DNA from: an uncultured Clostridia bacterium
GTDB taxonomy: Bacteria > Bacillota > Clostridia > Oscillospirales > Oscillospiraceae
DNA length: 36,166 nt
Assembly: GCA_947383645.1 (NCBI GenBank)
Contig: CANDEH010000009.1
Coordinates: forward strand, 1 to 36,166
Direction of reading: 5' to 3'
Positions 23,123 to 31,645 of this stretch are shown one piece after another. The translations under genes and the position numbers were made by a program. The notes beneath the pieces were generated by a model. The model had not been told where the DNA came from. It did no database searches and saw only the letters and a list, made by a program, of their open reading frames with translations. The stretch's first letter is position 1, and the number at the start of each line of letters is the position of its first letter.

Positions 23123-24898
23123 ATGGAACGATACATAGGGAAGATGCTGGACAACCGCTATGAGATCCTGGAGATCATCGGCAAGGGCGGCATGGCGGTG
23201 GTGTTCAAGGCCAAGTGTCACCGGCTCAACCGGCTGGTGGCCATCAAAGTCCTCAAGCCCGAGCTGGCCGACGACGCGGAGTTTCGCCGCCGGTTCCACG
23301 ACGAGTCCCAGGCGGTAGCCATGCTCTCCCACCCCAACATCGTCTCGGTCTACGACGTGTCCAAGGGCGGGGACCTGGAGTATATCGTCATGGAGCTCAT
23401 CGACGGCATCACCCTGAAACAGTATATGGAGCGGCGGGGCCAGCTGAACTGGCGGGAGTCGCTGCACTTCATCACCCAAATTATGAAGGGCCTCAGCCAC
23501 GCCCACAGCCGGGGGATCATCCACCGGGACATCAAGCCCCACAACATCATGGTCCTCCGGGACGGCAGCGTGAAGGTGGCCGACTTTGGCATCGCCTGCC
23601 TCTCCAGTAAGCAGACCATGTCCTCCAAGGAGACCATGGGGTCTGTCCACTACATCTCCCCGGAGCAGGCCAAGGGGGAGCGGACCGACGCCCGGTCGGA
23701 CATCTACTCCGCCGGCGTGGTGCTCTACGAGATGCTCACCGACCGTCTGCCCTTCGAGGGGGACTCCCCGGTGTCCATCGCCATCCAGCACTTCTCCGCC
23801 GTGCCGCTGAATCCCCGGGAGATCCGCAGCGACATCCCCGAGGCCCTGGAGCAGATCTGCATGAAGGCCATGGCCCCCCAGGTGGGCCAGCGGTACGCCA
23901 GCGCCGAGGAGATGATCCACGATCTGGAGGAGTTTCGCAAGAACCCGGAGATCAACTTCGACTACGACCTTCTGGACCTGCGTAGCGGCGTCAGCGACGA
24001 GCCGACGCAGCCCATCGACGCCCGGGAGATCCACAGTCTGCGGGAGCCGGAGGAGTACGACTACGACAGGGGAGGCGGCGGCGTGTGGAAGAAGCTGCTG
24101 ATGATTGCGGCGGCCATTGCCCTCAGCGTGGCGCTGATCTACGGGCTCTATCAGGTGATCCTGAACAGCTTCGCCCCGCCGCCGGTGACGGAGTTTGAGG
24201 TGCCGAACCTCTTGGGCATGACCGTGGCCGAGGCGGAGGAGGACCCCCGGGTGAAGGACATCTTTACCATTGAAGTGGAGGACACCGTCAACAACGACGA
24301 GTACCCCGCCGGCCAGATCATCCAGCAGGACCCGGAGCCGGAGCGGAAAAAGAAGAGCGACTTTGTCATCACTGTCCTGGTGAGCAAGGGCGTCCAGTCC
24401 GACGTGATGCCCCAGCTCGTCGGCCTGGAGCGGACCAGCGCGGAGATTATCCTGAAAAACCTGCGCCTGGACCTGGTGGTGGTCACGGGGGAGGAGGTCT
24501 TCTCCGACGAGTACCCGGCGGGACAGGTGATTAAGAGCGTTCCCGCCAAGGATGAGGTTATCTCCAAGGGGGACACCGTCACCCTGACCATCAGCAAGGG
24601 CAGGGACCTGAAGCCGGTGACGGTGATCTCCTTCCTCACCAAGCCCCGCGAGGAGGCGGAGAAGGACGCCGTCGAAAAACTGGGGTTGAAGGTAAAATTC
24701 GTCAGCGCCCCCGGTGAGGAGCCGGCGGGCACCGTCATCGGTCAGAGCATTGCCGCCGGCGCCACGGTGCTCCAGGAGACGGAGATCGAGCTCACCGTCA
24801 GCGACGGCAGTCTGGCGGAGGAGCCGCCTGTCGAGGAGGGCGGCTCCGGCGACGAGGGCGCCGACGTCCCCTCCACAGATCCGGAAGACGATGACTAA
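23123..24898 (+). CDS. prkC: PASTA-domain Ser/Thr kinase (PrkC/Stk)
   Basis: This 591-aa membrane kinase senses cell-wall fragments (muropeptides or lipid II) and controls growth and germination. The kinase domain covers about 11-275, with GKGGMAVVFKA, Lys42 in VAIKVL, HRDIKPHN (catalytic Asp136) and DFG (154-156). One membrane helix spans about 323-347. Three PASTA repeats follow (about 357-423, 428-493, 497-561). A C-terminal acidic tail (561-591) rich in E, G and D is exported. The stop overlaps the rsgA start. Confidence 0.96.
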   Translation: MERYIGKMLDNRYEILEIIGKGGMAVVFKAKCHRLNRLVAIKVLKPELADDAEFRRRFHDESQAVAMLSHPNIVSVYDVSKGGDLEYIVMELIDGITLKQYMERRGQLNWRESLHFITQIMKGLSHAHSRGIIHRDIKPHNIMVLRDGSVKVADFGIACLSSKQTMSSKETMGSVHYISPEQAKGERTDARSDIYSAGVVLYEMLTDRLPFEGDSPVSIAIQHFSAVPLNPREIRSDIPEALEQICMKAMAPQVGQRYASAEEMIHDLEEFRKNPEINFDYDLLDLRSGVSDEPTQPIDAREIHSLREPEEYDYDRGGGGVWKKLLMIAAAIALSVALIYGLYQVILNSFAPPPVTEFEVPNLLGMTVAEAEEDPRVKDIFTIEVEDTVNNDEYPAGQIIQQDPEPERKKKSDFVITVLVSKGVQSDVMPQLVGLERTSAEIILKNLRLDLVVVTGEEVFSDEYPAGQVIKSVPAKDEVISKGDTVTLTISKGRDLKPVTVISFLTKPREEAEKDAVEKLGLKVKFVSAPGEEPAGTVIGQSIAAGATVLQETEIELTVSDGSLAEEPPVEEGGSGDEGADVPSTDPEDDD

Positions 24899-25778
24899 GG
24901 GCCGGATCGTCAAGGCCCTAAGCGGCTTCTACTACGTGCAGACAGCGGAGGAGCTGATCCGGTGCCGGGCCCGGGGGAAGTTCCGCAAGGACGGCCTCTC
25001 CCCCCTGGTGGGGGACCATGTGGAGGTGCGGCGCCTGGAGGACGGATCCGGTATGGTCTGGGAGATTGCCCCCCGGCGAAACGCCTTCACCCGCCCGGCG
25101 GTAGCCAATATTGACCAACTGGTCATCATCGCCTCCGAGGCGGTGCCGGAGACGGCCCCCTTTCTCATCGACCGCATGACCGCCATTGCCGAGCTGAAGC
25201 AGTGCGGCGTGCTGCTGGTAATCAACAAGTGCGACCTGGTCCCACCGGAGACCCTGCCCCCGATCTACCGCGCTGCCGGCATCCCCGTCTGCTGCGTCAG
25301 CGCCGAAACCGGCGCGGGTATGGGGGAGTTGGCGGCCCTGCTCGCCGACAAGCTTTCTGCCTTTACAGGCAACTCCGGCGTAGGGAAGTCCAGCATTTTG
25401 AACCGCCTGGACCCCCGCTTCGCCCTCTCCACCGGGGAGATCAGCGAGAAGCTGGGCCGGGGGCGGCACACCACCCGCCATGTGGAGCTCTTCCCCCTCC
25501 GGAGCGGTGGGGAGGTGGTGGACACCCCGGGCTTCTCCACCTTTGAGGAGGAGGAGCTGAACCTCCAGCTGAAGGAGGCTCTGCCAAAGACCTTCCGGGA
25601 GTTTGTCCCCTGTCTGGACCGTTGCCGCTTTGCCGGGTGCAGCCACACGAAGGAGAAGGGCTGCGCCGTACTGGCGGCGGTCCGCGCCGGGGAGATACAT
25701 CCCAGCCGCCATGAGAGCTACCTTCGTCTCTACCGGGAACTGAAGGACCTGCGGGAGTGGAACCAGAAGGGAACATAG
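24891..25778 (+). CDS. rsgA: Ribosome small subunit GTPase RsgA
   Basis: This 295-aa protein has an OB-fold (about 1-70) followed by a circularly permuted GTPase. G4 (NKCD), G5 (VSAETG), G1 (GNSGVGKSS) and G3 (DTPGF) occur in that permuted order. A C-terminal zinc site reads CLDRCRFAGCSHTKEKGC. It assists late 30S assembly. I chose ATG 24891 because the family N-terminus (TKGRIVKALSGFYYV) starts there; it overlaps prkC by 8 bp. A strong terminator follows, closing the long operon. In Bacillus rpe and thiN come next; they are absent here. Confidence 0.95.
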   Translation: MTKGRIVKALSGFYYVQTAEELIRCRARGKFRKDGLSPLVGDHVEVRRLEDGSGMVWEIAPRRNAFTRPAVANIDQLVIIASEAVPETAPFLIDRMTAIAELKQCGVLLVINKCDLVPPETLPPIYRAAGIPVCCVSAETGAGMGELAALLADKLSAFTGNSGVGKSSILNRLDPRFALSTGEISEKLGRGRHTTRHVELFPLRSGGEVVDTPGFSTFEEEELNLQLKEALPKTFREFVPCLDRCRFAGCSHTKEKGCAVLAAVRAGEIHPSRHESYLRLYRELKDLREWNQKGT

Positions 25779-25783
25779 CGATA

Positions 25784-25820
25784 GGGAGCGGCCATCTCTA
25801 CCGGATGGCCGCTCCCTTTT
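25784..25820 (+). terminator. Intrinsic terminator of the rsgA operon
   Basis: A perfect 13-bp GC-rich stem (25784-25796 with 25804-25816) is followed by TTTT (25817-25820). Confidence 0.8.
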
Positions 25821-25940
25821 CAGCCTGTCAAAAACCCGTTGGGGTTTTTGACAGGCTGAGGCAAATTGGGACCAATGGTCCCAATTTGTCGCCTCGGGCG
25901 GGTGATTTGACGCGAAAGGAACCCCTCTTGGGTTCCTTTC
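25821..25940. repeat. Tandem array of three hairpins between rsgA and spoVM
   Basis: Most of the 326-bp gap between rsgA and the 49-aa gene is structured. The first hairpin is 25821-25837/25842-25858 (17 bp perfect, loop GTTG). The second is 25862-25873/25877-25888 (12 bp), lengthened by GAGG/CCTC across a 3-nt bulge. The third is 25914-25924/25930-25940 (11 bp), the same stem sequence as at 8352-8378. No gene is visible here. The rest of the gap (25941-26104) shows no gene and only a weak sigma-E-like match. Confidence 0.75.
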
Positions 25941-26042
25941 ACACTATCCTCCTTACCGCCATCCTACTTTGTTGCCTTTTCTGCCAGGCTGAAAGGGGAG
26001 TGGTCATCCGGCAGAGATGGCCGCGCCCTTTTTCCATAGTCT

Positions 26043-26073
26043 GTCACACACCGGTAGGGGGTCTGTATATACT
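26043..26073 (+). promoter_or_regulatory. Possible sigma-E-like promoter upstream of spoVM
   Basis: TATATACT (26066-26073) matches the B. subtilis sigma-E -10 pattern CATACAMT at six of eight positions. GTCACACA (26043-26050) lies 15 bp upstream as a weak -35. It is offered because spoVM is normally a mother-cell gene; the match alone is weak. Confidence 0.3.
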
Positions 26074-26104
26074 GTTAATGAATCCACTGAAAGGGGGCGG
26101 ACTT

Positions 26105-26254
26105 ATGCGAAACGGCTGTCAGATGGTGGGCCTGTGCGCGCTGGCGCTGGGACTTGGCATTTTGATTACGGCGATTTTTCCGGTAGGGTTCCTCCTCTTT
26201 CTCATTTCATTCCTGCTCATCGGTTGCGGATGGGCCTGTATGAGACGAAGGTAA
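26105..26254 (+). CDS. 49-aa hydrophobic protein upstream of spoVM
   Basis: It starts at ATG 26105, eight bases after AAGGGGGCGG. The protein is almost wholly membrane: residues 7-27 (MVGLCALALGLGILITAIFPV) and 28-44 (GFLLFLISFLLIGCGWA), ending in CMRRR. Two hydrophobic stretches joined by a Pro suggest a hairpin in the membrane. I know no named family. It is 13 bp from spoVM and probably in the same transcript, so a role at a sporulation membrane is possible but unproven. Confidence 0.6.
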   Translation: MRNGCQMVGLCALALGLGILITAIFPVGFLLFLISFLLIGCGWACMRRR

Positions 26255-26267
26255 GGAGTGTATTGGT

Positions 26268-26342
26268 ATGAAAGTCGTCATTGTCAAGCCGCCGAAGTTT
26301 GTTGGTACGATCCTGCGCAAGCTCTTCAAGATCCAGGCATGA
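26268..26342 (+). CDS. spoVM: Stage V sporulation protein SpoVM (24 aa)
   Basis: This 24-residue amphipathic peptide is preceded by AAGGAG nine bases upstream. It starts MKVVIVKPPKFVG and keeps Lys7, Pro9, Lys10, Phe11, Gly13 and Ile15 of the 26-aa B. subtilis protein. The conserved Pro9 keeps that peptide shallow in the membrane. SpoVM marks the convex forespore surface and anchors SpoIVA. Its site a few hundred bases after rsgA matches the Bacillus order prpC-prkC-rsgA-rpe-thiN-spoVM once rpe and thiN are removed. It is too short for most gene callers. Confidence 0.9.
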   Translation: MKVVIVKPPKFVGTILRKLFKIQA

Positions 26343-26458
26343 ACCGCCTCCTCCCCGCATAGAGTTTCGGTAGAACCTGCGGAGCCTGCGTGCGCAGCCC
26401 TAAATACCGCATTCGACTGTGAATCCAGGTTTTCAAATCACGCCAGGGGGAGGATACC

Positions 26459-27997
26459 ATGGAACTGCGTTTGAAAAAAGAGGACTTTGAATACTACGAG
26501 GCGGTGGCCGAAACACCCTATTCCTTCGAGACCACACAGGAGGCCATCGTCCCGGACTACTGCGCCGATGTGGCCCGGATTGTGGACACCACCGGCAGCG
26601 TCCTGGTCCACAACAAGGAGATGACCCCCGACGGCCGCATTGAGGTGGGCGGCGTCATCAAGGCCACCGTGCTCTTCGTGCCGGAGGCCGGTCACGAGGT
26701 CTGCGCCCTGCACCTGTCCGTGCCCTTCCACAACTACTGCGACGGCCGGGATCTCTCCGAGTGCAGCCGCTACAGCGTCCGCGGGGGCCTTCGGAGCATC
26801 GACTCCCGGCTCCTCAACCCCCGGAAGCTGCTGACCCGGGCGGAGCTCACCCTGGAGGTCTGCGCCTACCGGCCCAAGACGGTGTCCCTGTGCACCGCCG
26901 CCGAGGAGGGGGAGGAGGGTCTCCAGGTTCTGGAGGACAGCGCCGAGACCACGGTAATCACCGATGTGATGGAGCGGGAGTTTACCTACGTGGAGGAGCT
27001 GACCCTCTCCGCCAGCCGCCGCGGTGTCCAGGAGATTCTGGACACCCGCACCGCCGTCTACCCCTCGGAGGCCAGGATTGTGGGAAACAAGCTGGTGCTC
27101 AAGGGCATCGCCCGGGGGGAGATCCTCTTCAAGGACGAGGCCGGCGAGCTGGGATGCCTCTCCCAGGAGTATCTCTTCTCCCAGATCGTGGAGACCACGG
27201 CCTCGGAGGAGAACGGCTTTGCCAAGGCTGTGTACGATCTCACCGGCTACGAGTACCAGATCGGCTCGGAGAACAGCAGCGACGATACCCACGCCGTTAC
27301 CATGTCCCTGCACATCCGCACCTACATAGAGGTAATGGAGACCAGAAAGCTCCAGTTCTTGAGCGACATGTACAGCACCCGCAAGGAGCTGACCCTGGAA
27401 CGGGACACCCTGTCGCTGACGGAGAACGTCCGCTCCTTCACCAGGAAGCAGTCCATGCGGGAGGTGCTGGAGACGGCGGTGGCGGTAAAGCAGGTGGTCT
27501 ACACCGCGGTCAATTGCGGGGCCTGTACCTGCCAGAGCGGCGGGGACGGCACCATGGCCGAGGCGGCGGTGACGGTAAAGTGCCTCTATCTGGACGAGAA
27601 CGACACCCTCCTGCTGGCGGAGCGGGAGCTGACCATCAAGGGCGAGACCGAGACCGGCGAGGAGGAGAACCCCAGGATCCGCCTCCAGTGCCCCGGCGAG
27701 CTGACGGCGGCCCCCTCCCCTGAGGGCATCGAGGTCCGCTTCCCCCTGGAGTTTCTAATCAGCACCGGCAGCCAGATCCAGAAGCCCTGTGTGGCCTCGG
27801 CGGAGGTAGAGGACCTGCCCGACCGGGGAGAGCGGTCGGCCTCCCTGGTGCTGCGGAAGTTCGATCAGGGCACCAAGCTGTGGGACATCGCCAAGATGTA
27901 CCGCACCACCGGCGCGGACATTCTGGCCGCCAACCAGCTCTCCAGCGAAGGGGACATCTCCTCCGACAAGCTGCTGCTGATCCCCCGACACAAATAA
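26459..27997 (+). CDS. sipL: SipL-like SPOCS (DUF3794) and LysM protein
   Basis: This 512-aa protein has repeated SPOCS/DUF3794 beta-domains over about residues 1-440 (for example VLVHNKEMTPDGRIEVGGVIKATVLFV and RIVGNKLVLKGIARGEILF). It ends in a LysM domain (about 464-510, TKLWDIAKMYRTTGADILAANQL). This is the layout and length of C. difficile SipL, whose LysM domain binds SpoIVA and is needed for coat localisation. No signal peptide is seen, consistent with a mother-cell cytosolic protein. GGGGGAGG precedes the ATG. It lies 116 bp after spoVM. The orthology is inferred from architecture and neighbours. Confidence 0.85.
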   Translation: MELRLKKEDFEYYEAVAETPYSFETTQEAIVPDYCADVARIVDTTGSVLVHNKEMTPDGRIEVGGVIKATVLFVPEAGHEVCALHLSVPFHNYCDGRDLSECSRYSVRGGLRSIDSRLLNPRKLLTRAELTLEVCAYRPKTVSLCTAAEEGEEGLQVLEDSAETTVITDVMEREFTYVEELTLSASRRGVQEILDTRTAVYPSEARIVGNKLVLKGIARGEILFKDEAGELGCLSQEYLFSQIVETTASEENGFAKAVYDLTGYEYQIGSENSSDDTHAVTMSLHIRTYIEVMETRKLQFLSDMYSTRKELTLERDTLSLTENVRSFTRKQSMREVLETAVAVKQVVYTAVNCGACTCQSGGDGTMAEAAVTVKCLYLDENDTLLLAERELTIKGETETGEEENPRIRLQCPGELTAAPSPEGIEVRFPLEFLISTGSQIQKPCVASAEVEDLPDRGERSASLVLRKFDQGTKLWDIAKMYRTTGADILAANQLSSEGDISSDKLLLIPRHK

Positions 27998-28002
27998 AAA
28001 AG

Positions 28003-28220
28003 TCGTTTGAAACCCGCTTCGCTGGGCTTTCAAACGAGGGGATTGCGCTGCGCTCTGCGCCTCGCCAGCCCCCTCCCCGAGGGGAGGGGGCCGGGTTCGA
28101 CGCTCGCTCCGCAAAAAGTGTTTATTTCGGGGACGCGGTCCCCGGAATAACGCCACAGCGTTAAGAAAATGTGCCGGTGGCACATTTTTAGCGCAGGCCC
28201 CGCCAACTGTGTTGGCGGGG
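28003..28220 (+). repeat. Multi-hairpin intergenic element, copy 2
   Basis: It begins 5 bp after the sipL stop and occupies most of the 318-bp gap. Hairpins in order: HP1 28003-28015/28024-28037; HP2 28069-28078/28081-28090 (10 bp); HP3 28122-28134/28138-28150 (13 bp, one G-U); HP4 28166-28175/28179-28188 (10 bp); HP5 28198-28207/28211-28220 (10 bp). The order and spacing match copy 1. The linkers 28040-28064 and 28098-28112 are identical to copy 1, while each stem has a different sequence. Confidence 0.85.
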
Positions 28221-28263
28221 TGGCAGTACCAGGAAACGAAACTCTGCCAAGGGCTTGTAAAAA

Positions 28264-28294
28264 GGAGCGCGATACGGATGTATCGCGCTCCTTT
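28264..28294. terminator. Bidirectional terminator between sipL and the CBS gene
   Basis: A perfect 12-bp stem (28264-28275 with 28280-28291, loop GGAT) is flanked by AAAAA on the left and TTT on the right. It therefore gives a T-run on both strands, stronger on the minus strand. The genes on either side are convergent. Confidence 0.8.
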
Positions 28295-28315
28295 ATGCTT
28301 TGTCGTCTCCTATAT

Positions 28316-28780
28316 TTACCCCTCCGCCGCCGCCAGGGAGGCTCCCTTGCGCTCGGGGATCACCTCGTCCACCCGGGCCCTGTGGGCCACATCGGTGAGG
28401 TACTTAATGACGTCGCTCCGGGTGACGATGCCGCAGAACAGGTTCCGGTCGTCCACCACGGGGACAAAGTTCTGCTTCTGAATCTGCTCCATCACCTCGT
28501 CGATGGAGGCCACAATGGTCAGCGGCGGGCAGAAGTCCTGCCGCATGATGTCCGCAATCCGGTAGTGCTCGTGCTCCCGCAGATCTGTGGTGCCGGTCTG
28601 GATGATGTGGCGCAGGAAGTCCCCCTCACCGATGCAGCCGAAGAACTCGCCGCTCTCCTTCAGCACCGGAATCGCGGTGTAGCCGTGGCGGATAAACTTC
28701 TCCAGCCCCTGCCGGACAGTCTGGCTCTCCTTTAAATAGACGGTGTTAACCTTTGGAATCAAGAACTTGGCTATGTTCAT
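28316..28780 (-). CDS. CBS-pair protein (DarB/CbpB-like)
   Basis: This 154-aa protein consists of two CBS motifs. The first has VRQGLEKFIRHGYTAIPVLKESGEFFGCIGEGDFL (about residues 22-56). The second has EVMEQIQKQNFVPVVDDRNLFCGIVTRSDVIKYL (about 95-128). Size and pattern resemble B. subtilis DarB (YkuL/CbpB), a c-di-AMP receptor. It starts 21 bp after the ABC ATPase gene, so it is the last gene of the transporter operon. An adenine-nucleotide or c-di-AMP controlled effect on transport or metabolism is possible. The ligand is inferred, not shown. Confidence 0.85.
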   Translation of the reverse strand: MNIAKFLIPKVNTVYLKESQTVRQGLEKFIRHGYTAIPVLKESGEFFGCIGEGDFLRHIIQTGTTDLREHEHYRIADIMRQDFCPPLTIVASIDEVMEQIQKQNFVPVVDDRNLFCGIVTRSDVIKYLTDVAHRARVDEVIPERKGASLAAAEG

Positions 28781-28801
28781 AGGCGGTACCTCACGCTCTC
28801 C

Positions 28802-29587
<786 letters not shown>

Positions 29588-29599
29588 ACAGGCACCTCC

Positions 29600-30271
29600 T
29601 CAGCGGAAATAGGACAGCTTCTTCTCCACCCAGCTGAAGAGCAGGGTGAGAAAGCCGTTGAACAGCAGGTAGTAGACGCCGGTGAAGAAGATGGGCCAGA
29701 GCAGCCCCGCGTAGCCGTGGGACCCCTTGAGGAAGGAGTAGCCCGCCCAGATGACCTCCTGGAGGGAGATAATCCGGGCCAGGGAGGTATCCTTCACCAG
29801 GGTAATGATCTCGTTGGACATGGGGGGGACGATGCGCTTAATCATCTGGAGCAGGGTGACCCGGAAGAAGATCTGACTCCTGGTCATGCCCAGCACCTGA
29901 CCCGCCTCCTGCTGGCCCACGGGGACGCCCTGAATACCGCCCCGGTAGATCTCGGAGAAGTAGCAGGCATAGTTGATGATAAAGGCGATGGCCGAGGCCA
30001 GGAACCGGCCCGCCTCGCCGCCGGGCCAGGGGCTGCCCCCCTCCAGCAGGTAGCCGGGTATATAGAAGAGGATCAGCAGCTGGAGCATCAGCGGCGTGCC
30101 CCGGATGATCCACACGAAGGTGCGGGTTACCCAGCGCAGGGGAGTGAAGCGGCTCATGGAGCCGAAGGACACCACCAGCCCCAGGGGCAAGGCGCCGATC
30201 AGCGTCACCAGGAACAGCTTGAGCGTCTGAAGGAACCCCTCGTTGAGAGCTCCAACCACTGTTATGAACAT
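29600..30271 (-). CDS. Polar amino-acid ABC transporter, permease
   Basis: This 223-aa His/Glu/Gln-type permease has about five membrane helices. The family segment RGTPLMLQLLILFYI lies near residues 55-69. The EAA loop FSEIYRGGIQGVPVGQQEAGQVLGMTRSQIFFRVTLLQ lies near 110-147. AAGGTGG precedes the ATG. A 260-bp gap separates it from the binding protein. Confidence 0.94.
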   Translation of the reverse strand: MFITVVGALNEGFLQTLKLFLVTLIGALPLGLVVSFGSMSRFTPLRWVTRTFVWIIRGTPLMLQLLILFYIPGYLLEGGSPWPGGEAGRFLASAIAFIINYACYFSEIYRGGIQGVPVGQQEAGQVLGMTRSQIFFRVTLLQMIKRIVPPMSNEIITLVKDTSLARIISLQEVIWAGYSFLKGSHGYAGLLWPIFFTGVYYLLFNGFLTLLFSWVEKKLSYFR

Positions 30272-30531
30272 AAGTATACCACCTTATTTCGTGTTTGTAT
30301 AGGGGATTTTGTTAATTCAGTCACAAAATGTTGCGTCCATGGTCAACGGCATCAAACCAGTCAAAAGCAGAGGGCAAAACCGTCCTCTGCTTTTGATGAA
30401 GTTTTACTCTCCGCCTGTGGACTTCAACAAACACCGTTCTATCGTCACCGTGCGGAAAACTCGGACTTGCAAACAGGTATAGAGCGTGTTAAAGTTCTTT
30501 TTGCTTACTTTTTCTTTCAAGAAAAAGCAAG
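30272..30531 (-). other. Structured gap between binding protein and permease genes
   Basis: This 260-bp stretch holds no gene. It has a 13-bp hairpin (30360-30372 TCAAAAGCAGAGG with 30383-30395, 10-nt loop) and an AT-rich hairpin next to the binding-protein stop (CTTTTTCTT/AAGAAAAAG near 30509-30528). Neither has a clear T-run. Hairpins here could lower downstream expression, as is common between binding-protein and permease genes. Confidence 0.5.
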
Positions 30532-31329
30532 TTACTGCTCGATCAAATTCCCGGCGATACCGTAAGTCTCAGCCACCTGCTGCATAGAGCCGTCGGCATA
30601 GGCGCTCTTAAAGAAGTCATTCAGCGCGGCGGCCAAGTCGGAGCCCTTCCGGAACCCCACGCCATAGCTCTCCTCATTGAGGGCCACCGTGTAGGTGAGA
30701 TTGGCATAGCTGGTGCCCTCGCCGGTCATGGCCAGGGCCATCAGGTAGTCGATAACGGCGGCATCGGCGGTGCCGGACTGAACCTCCAGCAGGGCGGTAG
30801 CCTGGTCCTGGACGGGGGTGCACTCGTTACCCATGGCGTCCACCTCCGCCTGCCCGGCGGAGCCGTTCTCCGCAGCGAACCGCAGGCCGGAGAGGCTCTC
30901 CACGGTCTGGTACTGGTCCGCCTTGTCCGCAGGGACCACCACCACCTGGGCGTTGTAGAAGTAGGGCTTGGAGCACTCCATGGAGCTGGTGACCTCGTCG
31001 GTGAGGGTCATGCCGTTCCACACCACATCCACAGTCTTGCCGTCCAGCTCCATCACCTTGTTGTCCCAGTCGGCGATGATCTGGAACTCGGCGGTGACGC
31101 CCAGGCTCTCGGCAAACTTTCGGGCCATATCGGCGTCAAAGCCGATCCACTCGCCGTTGGCGTCCTGATAGTCCATGGGCTCAAACTCGGTGATGCCCAC
31201 AATCAGCGTGCCCTTCTCCTTGACGTACTCGCTGTCGCTCTTGCTGTCGTCCTTCTTTCCGCAGGCGCTCAGCGCCAGCAGCGTAGTCAGCGCCAGCAGC
31301 AGCGCCAATGTTCTCTTCATTCTCTTCAT
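30532..31329 (-). CDS. Amino-acid ABC transporter substrate-binding lipoprotein
   Basis: This 265-aa lipoprotein has a basic start (KRMKRT), a hydrophobic segment (LALLLALTTLLA) and the lipobox LSAC, so the Cys is the lipidated residue. The mature part has the bilobal binding-protein pattern (GTLIVGITEFEPMDYQDANG, GFDADMARKFAESLG, VDVVWNGMTLTDE). I chose ATG 31329, five bases after GGAGG; an ATG three bases upstream and a TTG further up are also in frame. It is first in the transporter operon. Confidence 0.93.
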   Translation of the reverse strand: MKRMKRTLALLLALTTLLALSACGKKDDSKSDSEYVKEKGTLIVGITEFEPMDYQDANGEWIGFDADMARKFAESLGVTAEFQIIADWDNKVMELDGKTVDVVWNGMTLTDEVTSSMECSKPYFYNAQVVVVPADKADQYQTVESLSGLRFAAENGSAGQAEVDAMGNECTPVQDQATALLEVQSGTADAAVIDYLMALAMTGEGTSYANLTYTVALNEESYGVGFRKGSDLAAALNDFFKSAYADGSMQQVAETYGIAGNLIEQ

Positions 31330-31378
31330 CATATCCTCCAAAACTGTGTTGGCATCGCCAACGTTTTATTGCTCTATC

Positions 31379-31407
31379 ACTCTACCATACTAAAGCGACA
31401 ATGTAAA
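31379..31407 (-). promoter_or_regulatory. Sigma-A promoter of the ABC transporter operon
   Basis: On the minus strand there is TTTACA (31402-31407), a 17-bp spacer and TAGAGT (31379-31384) with TGG before it. A short hairpin (GTTGGC/GCCAAC, about 31348-31362) lies in the leader. Confidence 0.6.
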
Positions 31408-31645
31408 CCCCCAAAGCCGATAAACCTGCCAGTTGGAGAGCCTGTCGATTTGTGGAAAGTGCACAGCAGTTTGAGATAGGAGATAGGAGTTATGGTGTCC
31501 GGCTTCGCCGGACGATTTCAAATCCCCCGCCAGTACCCCCATCCATATCCACCGCCCTCCGTAGAGGCGGAACCCATTCGCCCGCAAAACCTGCAACAAC
31601 ATCAAAACCTCCCAATCTCCGCAGACGCCATCCCCTCCCACCGAA
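31408..31645. other. Gene-free stretch with one short hairpin
   Basis: No supported gene lies here. The only structure I see is a 7-bp hairpin GTCCGGC/GCCGGAC (31497-31503/31507-31513). Confidence 0.5.

Noticed and set aside
22022..24913. 963-codon open frame on the minus strand
   Set aside because: It is antisense to rlmN, prpC and prkC, which are certain. GC-rich codon bias keeps the antisense frame open and the product is low-complexity with no recognisable domain.
28003..28220. Short coding gene in element copy 2 related to the frame in copy 1
   Set aside because: The similar peptides come from the two identical linkers; the hairpin parts differ at both DNA and protein level, there is no ribosome site, and copy 3 breaks the frame.
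30509..30528. Terminator after the substrate-binding protein gene
   Set aside because: The AT-rich hairpin is weak and lacks a T-run on the minus strand; the permease genes downstream probably need read-through.
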